NCBI RefSeq assembly: GCF_010723735.1
Contig: NZ_BLLB01000002.1
Location: forward strand, 3,038,001 to 3,102,000
Source: Mycolicibacterium hippocampi
Lineage (GTDB): Bacteria; Actinomycetota; Actinomycetes; Mycobacteriales; Mycobacteriaceae
Reading direction: 5' to 3'
DNA: 64,000 nucleotides
Under the pieces are notes generated by a model that had not been told where the DNA came from, did no database searches, and was given only the letters and a program-made list of their open reading frames with translations. Of this stretch, positions 60,477 to 64,000 are shown one piece after another. Position 1 is the stretch's first letter; each line of letters begins with the position of its first letter. Position numbers and translations under genes: made by a program.

Positions 60477-61199
60477 TCAGTTCGTGGTGAACGCTTCCAG
60501 GGCAGCGAGCAGTTCACGTTCGAAGCGTTCCCAGTCGATGGCGATGCCGTGCAGCGTGCCGTCCTCGTCTTCTTCCTCGTGGAGCGCCAGCAGCAGGTGC
60601 TCGGTGCCGACGTAGTTGTGGCCGAGCCGCAGGGCCTGGCGGAACGTCAGCTCGAGCGCCTTTCTGGCGCGCGCGTCGAACGGGATCAGGGCCGGGACCT
60701 CGGCCACTCGCGGTGGCAGGGTGATCGCGGCTGCGGCCGTGGCGAGGTCGATTCCCTGCCCGGCGATCAGGCGTGCTGCCAGACCGGTCGGGTCGGCGAA
60801 CAGGCCGAGCACCAGATGTGCAGGCTGGATCTCGGGGTTGCCGGCGGCGTGAGCCTTGTTCTGCGCCTCGACGATGACGTTTCGGGCCCGGGGGGTGAAC
60901 CGGCTGAAGCCGTCGTTGGGATCCATCGCCGCGGCGTTGGTGGGGGTCTTCGGGACGAAACGCTTCTGGGCCGCCTGCTTGGTGACGCCCATGCACCGGC
61001 CGATCTCGGTCCACGACGCGCCCGATCTACGGGCCTGGTCGACGAAGTGGCCGATGAGGTGGTCGGCAACGTCGCCCAGGGCCTCGGCGGCCAGAACGGC
61101 GTCGGTCAGCTGTTCGAGGGGTTCGGCGTGGACGTTCCTGATGACCTCGATGAGGTCGTCGAGGCGGACGGGATTGCGGATCTTGGCGGCATCACTCAT
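60477..61199 (-). CDS. clpC2: Clp N-domain protein ClpC2
   Basis: A 240-residue protein with no ATPase module. The N-terminal part (about 1-90) holds a helix-turn-helix-like segment, WTEIGRCMGVTKQAAQKRF. Residues about 98-235 are the double Clp_N repeat: FTPRARNVIVEAQNKAHAAG and NPEIQPAHLVLGLFADPTG, then ALELTFRQALRLGHNYVGTE and HLLLAL. In M. tuberculosis ClpC2 binds phospho-arginine and cyclomarin through this domain and so protects ClpC1. The DNA-binding-like N-terminus is consistent with its reported autoregulation. It is transcribed in the same direction as the secreted protein gene, with a 112-base gap after it. Confidence 0.9.
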   Translation of the reverse strand: MSDAAKIRNPVRLDDLIEVIRNVHAEPLEQLTDAVLAAEALGDVADHLIGHFVDQARRSGASWTEIGRCMGVTKQAAQKRFVPKTPTNAAAMDPNDGFSRFTPRARNVIVEAQNKAHAAGNPEIQPAHLVLGLFADPTGLAARLIAGQGIDLATAAAAITLPPRVAEVPALIPFDARARKALELTFRQALRLGHNYVGTEHLLLALHEEEDEDGTLHGIAIDWERFERELLAALEAFTTN

Positions 61200-61248
61200 G
61201 CGTCAACTCTAGGTTGACGGATGGCTTCGGTCAACCATCGGTTGACGG

Positions 61249-61725
61249 TCAGCCGCGGGGGTAGCCCCGCCGGGCAGTTCGGTCGAGAATCCCCAAGGTG
61301 GCGCGTAGCGCACCTTCGGACACGACAGGGAAGATGTCGGCGTCGCGCCAGTGCTGGTCGATGTCGGACCAGTCGTAGAACGAGGTCACCAGGGTGCCTT
61401 CCTCGGCCGGCTGAAGGCGGTAGCCGTAGACGTGGCCGATCTGCGGTTTGATCTGACCCAGGATCGTCCACGCGATCAACGTGTCCTGCTCGTACGCGCT
61501 GATCTGCACCGTCACGTCATAACGACCCAACGGAAAGTCGTTGAGGGCCTCGCGGTCCATGTGCACCACGAAGGTGTCACCGACAGCGCGAACGGGTTGA
61601 CCGTCGGCGTCCTGCAACATGCCGGTCGCGTCGATCGCGACGTGGCCGTGCGGGTCGCACAGGACAGCGAAGATCTCGGCGGCGGGGGCGGGGATGGTGC
61701 GTGACACCTCGATGCGGTCGGTCAT
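61249..61725 (-). CDS. SRPBCC-family protein
   Basis: A 158-residue START-like protein starting MTDRIEVSRTIPAPAAEIFA. The core pattern IPAPAAEIFAVLCDPHGHVA, with the long C-terminal helix from DADIFPVVSEGALRATLGIL, is typical of polyketide-cyclase/AHSA1-type SRPBCC domains that bind hydrophobic ligands. The ATG at 61725 fits the family start, though the open frame continues upstream. It is divergent from the AraC gene, with only 53 bases between starts, so the regulator probably controls it. The ligand is unknown. Confidence 0.8.
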   Translation of the reverse strand: MTDRIEVSRTIPAPAAEIFAVLCDPHGHVAIDATGMLQDADGQPVRAVGDTFVVHMDREALNDFPLGRYDVTVQISAYEQDTLIAWTILGQIKPQIGHVYGYRLQPAEEGTLVTSFYDWSDIDQHWRDADIFPVVSEGALRATLGILDRTARRGYPRG

Positions 61726-61778
61726 GGTCCCGATCGTGTCAGGCCGGGCAGTGGTATCGATCACTTGGGGGTTTCGCT

Positions 61779-62168
61779 GTGCGCGAAGTCTGGGAACTCG
61801 ACACCTCGATGAGGCCGGACAGCCGAGGGACCACAACCACGCAACCGCGGTTGCTGCGCCGGGCGTTGGATTTCATTCACGACAACGCGCAGTACGAGAT
61901 CACGATTCGCGACATCGCGTCGGCGAGCGACGTGACCCCGCGTGCCCTGCAGTACGCGTTCCGAGAGCATCTGGGCACAACACCACTGGAGTATCTGCGG
62001 CGGGTCCGGCTGGAACGGGCCCACCGCGAGCTGCAGTCGGCCGATCCGGCTCTCGACACCGTGACCTCCATCGCGGGCCGGTGCGGGTTCAGTCATCCCG
62101 GTCGGTTCAGCAGCGCCTACAAGCAGGTTTTCGGTACCGAGCCCAGCCGTACGCTGCGCAGTTGCTGA
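61779..62168 (+). CDS. Short AraC-family transcriptional regulator
   Basis: A 129-residue protein from a GTG with GGGGG eight bases upstream. Nearly all of it is the AraC/XylS DNA-binding domain: two helix-turn-helices at ITIRDIASASDVTPRALQYA, then TPLEYLRRVRLERAHREL and TVTSIAGRCGFSHPGRFSSA, ending YKQVFGTEPSRTLRSC. The usual N-terminal sensor of 150-200 residues is missing, replaced by about 25 residues. It is either a stand-alone DNA-binding protein or the C-terminal piece of a larger gene. Divergent placement from the SRPBCC gene points to a local function. Confidence 0.75.
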   Translation: MREVWELDTSMRPDSRGTTTTQPRLLRRALDFIHDNAQYEITIRDIASASDVTPRALQYAFREHLGTTPLEYLRRVRLERAHRELQSADPALDTVTSIAGRCGFSHPGRFSSAYKQVFGTEPSRTLRSC

Positions 62169-62171
62169 GCG

Positions 62172-62594
62172 TCAGAGCGGGGTGAAGCCGGCGCTGGTGA
62201 GGATTCCGGGCTGCCAGCCCTGAGCGCCGACGCACAGCAACGGCCGGCCGTCGGGGGCCTGCGCGGCGGCTTGGGGCTTAGGGCACCGCGCACCGATTTC
62301 CTGGACACCGTGCAGTTCGTACGCGATCTGCCAGAACCCGGTGTACACCGGCGGCCACTGGTTGGGGATCCAGCGGCACTGCAACGCTTCGCCGCCCTTA
62401 CCCCGGCCGAAGGTGAACCGTTCCATGTTGGTGCAGGGCGCGGTGAGTCGGGCGTCGTAGATCATGCCGGGGACGTCGGTGGCGTACCGGCCCGGATTGT
62501 CGGGGTACATCGGACCCGGCTCGGCTACCGCTGTCGGCGCTGAGCACACGGCGGCAGCGGCGACGGCGGTCGCCGCGAGAATCTCGCGAATCAT
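62172..62594 (-). CDS. Small secreted protein
   Basis: A 140-residue exported protein with signal peptide MIREILAATAVAAAAVCSAP and cleavage near AVAEPG. The mature 115 residues contain four cysteines (PCTNMERF, LQCRWIP, ARCPKPQ, LLCVGAQG) that may form two disulfides. Several mycobacterial secreted proteins of this length share the DVPGMIYDARLTAPC opening, but none has a known function. The gene ends four bases from the convergent AraC gene. Confidence 0.75.
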   Translation of the reverse strand: MIREILAATAVAAAAVCSAPTAVAEPGPMYPDNPGRYATDVPGMIYDARLTAPCTNMERFTFGRGKGGEALQCRWIPNQWPPVYTGFWQIAYELHGVQEIGARCPKPQAAAQAPDGRPLLCVGAQGWQPGILTSAGFTPL

Positions 62595-62690
62595 GTCCTA
62601 CCCCTGGGTTGTCTGAACCATGCTGGCGTACCGCGAACATTAGCGCTTGCCGCGGGGTCGTCGTCAGGTTTCCAGAGCAGCAAACACGAT

Positions 62691-62727
62691 CTCGGCCCGC
62701 CACCCGGGGGGTTGGTGGCGGGCCGAG
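62691..62727 (-). terminator. Strong hairpin, probable terminator of the zinc-ribbon gene
   Basis: CTCGGCCCGCCACC (62691-62704) pairs perfectly with GGTGGCGGGCCGAG (62714-62727), a 14-base stem with a 9-base loop. It lies about 100 bases downstream of the zinc-ribbon gene and upstream of the secreted protein gene, both on the minus strand. There is no long T run, as is usual in mycobacteria. The surrounding 233-base gap is otherwise AT-richer and shows no gene. Confidence 0.6.
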
Positions 62728-62827
62728 CTTATCGGGGTTGTCTGTTGTGCTGATAGCGAAGTTACGACCCGAAGCTGAGAACGACCTAATAGATAGATCA
62801 CTACTTGGAAACAGATCCCAGCGGCCG

Positions 62828-63061
62828 CTATCCGGTCGGTAGCGGAGCGCCGGCGTCCGCGACGTCTGATTCCGACCCGACGACCGACGCCGCGGCGGCC
62901 GGACTGAATCGAGGCTGGAATGCTGCAGGAGTCGACGTGAAGTCGTAGGGGCCGCGCATGGCCTGTACCGGGCGGCAGTAGGCACACAGGCCGACCCCGA
63001 ACCTGGGATAACCGCAGGCGGGGCAGATGCCGAGGGTGTCCGTGTCGATCTTGTCCTGCAT
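62828..63061 (-). CDS. Small zinc-ribbon protein
   Basis: A 77-residue protein starting MQDKIDTDTLGICPACGYPR; a GTG 21 bases upstream is an alternative start. The two pairs CPACG and LCAYC, spaced by 11 residues, form a short zinc ribbon. The remaining 45 residues are Pro/Ala-rich and likely disordered. I recognise no named family. It follows the kinase gene on the same strand with a 106-base gap that may hold its own promoter. Confidence 0.6.
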   Translation of the reverse strand: MQDKIDTDTLGICPACGYPRFGVGLCAYCRPVQAMRGPYDFTSTPAAFQPRFSPAAAASVVGSESDVADAGAPLPTG

Positions 63062-63167
63062 GGTCGTATCGCTTTCGTGCACGTTGCTGACGGAAAGATT
63101 GTGACCGAACGGTTACCCGCATACTGCGGTATTAACCCCGTCGTCAAGGGGGATTTCTGCCGGGACG

Positions 63168-64000
63168 TCAGTTCTTTTTGTCACCTTTGCCGTTGTTGCC
63201 CTTGTTCCCGTTGCCCCTCTTGTCGCGGTTGCCCAAGCCGGGAGGCTGCACCCCCGCATCGGACGGTTGAACGACCGGTGTCGGCGCCGACGGGGGAGCC
63301 AGGGTGTTCGCGGTCGGCTGTGGTGGAGGCGGTGTGCTCGGTGGTGCGGGCGCCGGCTCGGAGGTGGTGCTCTCGCTGACGGGCTGGGCGGGGACGGTGG
63401 TCGGTGAATCCAGCGCCACCGCCAAGGCTGTCACTGCCAACGCGGCGACGACGCCTGTTGCGGCGAGAACCCGCTTCGTCTTCCGGTTCCGGTGGACGTC
63501 ACCGGGCAGTGGCTGACCAGGATGCATCGGTACAGCGAATGCCGTTGCCGTGGAGGATGGTTCGAGAACCTTGGTGGCGGGCCGGGGTGCTCCGCCCGAA
63601 CCGGCGGGCGGCACCGGTACCCGGCCGTGCAGGGCGGCACGCATGTCGTCGGCGGTGGCGAAGCGCAGGCCGGGCTCGCGGGACATGCTGCGTTCGATGA
63701 GCGCTGCCAGTTGCGGGTCGACATCGGGGCGCGCTGCGCGAAGCGGCGGTGGAGTGTCGTAGAGGATCGCCTTGGCCAGGGCGCCGACGTTCTCGTCGCG
63801 GCCGAACGGGTGCCGACCGGTGAGAGCTTCGTAGCCCACGACACCGACCGCATACAGATCGTCGGCCACCGAAGCGGGCGCCCCAGAAAGCCTCTCGGGG
63901 CTCAGGTACGCCATGGTCCCGATGATCTGACCCGTCATGGTGTACGCCGCCCCACCGGTTTTCGCGATGCCGAAATCGGCCAGTTTGTATCCGTCGCCGT
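63168..64000 (-). CDS. Serine/threonine protein kinase, C-terminal part
   Basis: The gene is cut by the right edge of the window. Reading from the edge, it contains the activation-loop motif YKLADFGIAK (DFG), then GTMAYLSPERLSG (the APE-like motif as SPE) and DLYAVGVVGYEALTGRHPFG, and then the rest of the kinase C-lobe. A linker, one transmembrane helix (VLAATGVVAALAVTALAVAL) and an extracellular Pro/Ser/Thr-rich tail ending KRGNGNKGNNGKGDKKN follow. This is a Pkn2/PknB-type Hanks kinase without PASTA repeats. The N-lobe lies outside the window. No kinase of this kind is expected next to clpC2, so it may be an accessory gene. Confidence 0.88.
   Translation of the reverse strand, partial: GDGYKLADFGIAKTGGAAYTMTGQIIGTMAYLSPERLSGAPASVADDLYAVGVVGYEALTGRHPFGRDENVGALAKAILYDTPPPLRAARPDVDPQLAALIERSMSREPGLRFATADDMRAALHGRVPVPPAGSGGAPRPATKVLEPSSTATAFAVPMHPGQPLPGDVHRNRKTKRVLAATGVVAALAVTALAVALDSPTTVPAQPVSESTTSEPAPAPPSTPPPPQPTANTLAPPSAPTPVVQPSDAGVQPPGLGNRDKRGNGNKGNNGKGDKKN

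Overview
The window is backbone DNA of a mycobacterium, most likely a rapid-growing Mycolicibacterium. The evidence is high GC, GTG and TTG starts with stop/start overlaps, and an order of genes that follows, from memory, the M. tuberculosis Rv2714 to Rv2667 stretch: PAC2 protein, sthA, DUF4192, ideR, sigB, sigA, ppgK, suhB, cei, dut, ceoBC, dxs, RNase D, hemE/cgoX/chdC, msrB, aftC, Rv2672-like hydrolase, ribD-like, AFG1/ZapE ATPase, clpC2. No tRNA, rRNA, CRISPR array, transposase, integrase or origin is visible.

Left part (1-30 kb): redox and iron genes (sthA, ideR), the stress sigma factor sigB with an ECF-type promoter, and the primary sigma factor sigA. Between them lie small DUF proteins, a glycine-rich PGRS-like protein without a PE domain, and a methyltransferase remnant. 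Then come ppgK, suhB, cei and dut. A potassium module pairs ceoB/ceoC with a divergent KimA-like permease. An RNA methyltransferase, a UPF0182 membrane protein, nhaA and dxs follow.

Accessory island (about 30.17-46.43 kb), inserted between dxs and the RNase D gene relative to the M. tuberculosis order: a GntR/FCD regulator, a RidA protein, a CoxG-like SRPBCC protein, an LLM-family (possibly F420-dependent) oxidoreductase, an NMT1/SsuA-type ABC importer, a three-subunit molybdenum hydroxylase, a FUSC-type membrane protein, an enamidase-like amidohydrolase, a glutaryl-CoA-dehydrogenase-like enzyme and a fused E1 alpha/beta 2-oxoacid dehydrogenase. Four sites fitting TTGGAT-N4-TAT lie at the starts of its transcription units, two of them at identical positions relative to good -10 elements. 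The gene set reads as uptake and breakdown of a nitrogen heterocycle: hydroxylation by the Mo enzyme, ring reduction, enamide hydrolysis, then C5 acyl-CoA metabolism. The substrate is unknown and the pathway is inference.

Right part (46.4-64 kb): RNase D, DUF3000, the coproporphyrin-dependent haem genes hemE-cgoX-chdC with a 31-bp tandem repeat between the last two, and a GGDEF-EAL cyclic-di-GMP protein with a candidate IdeR box upstream. Then msrB, aftC, an exported hydrolase lacking its nucleophile serine, a RibD-like reductase, ZapE, GNAT, clpC2, a divergent SRPBCC/AraC pair, small secreted and zinc-ribbon proteins, and a Ser/Thr kinase cut by the window end.
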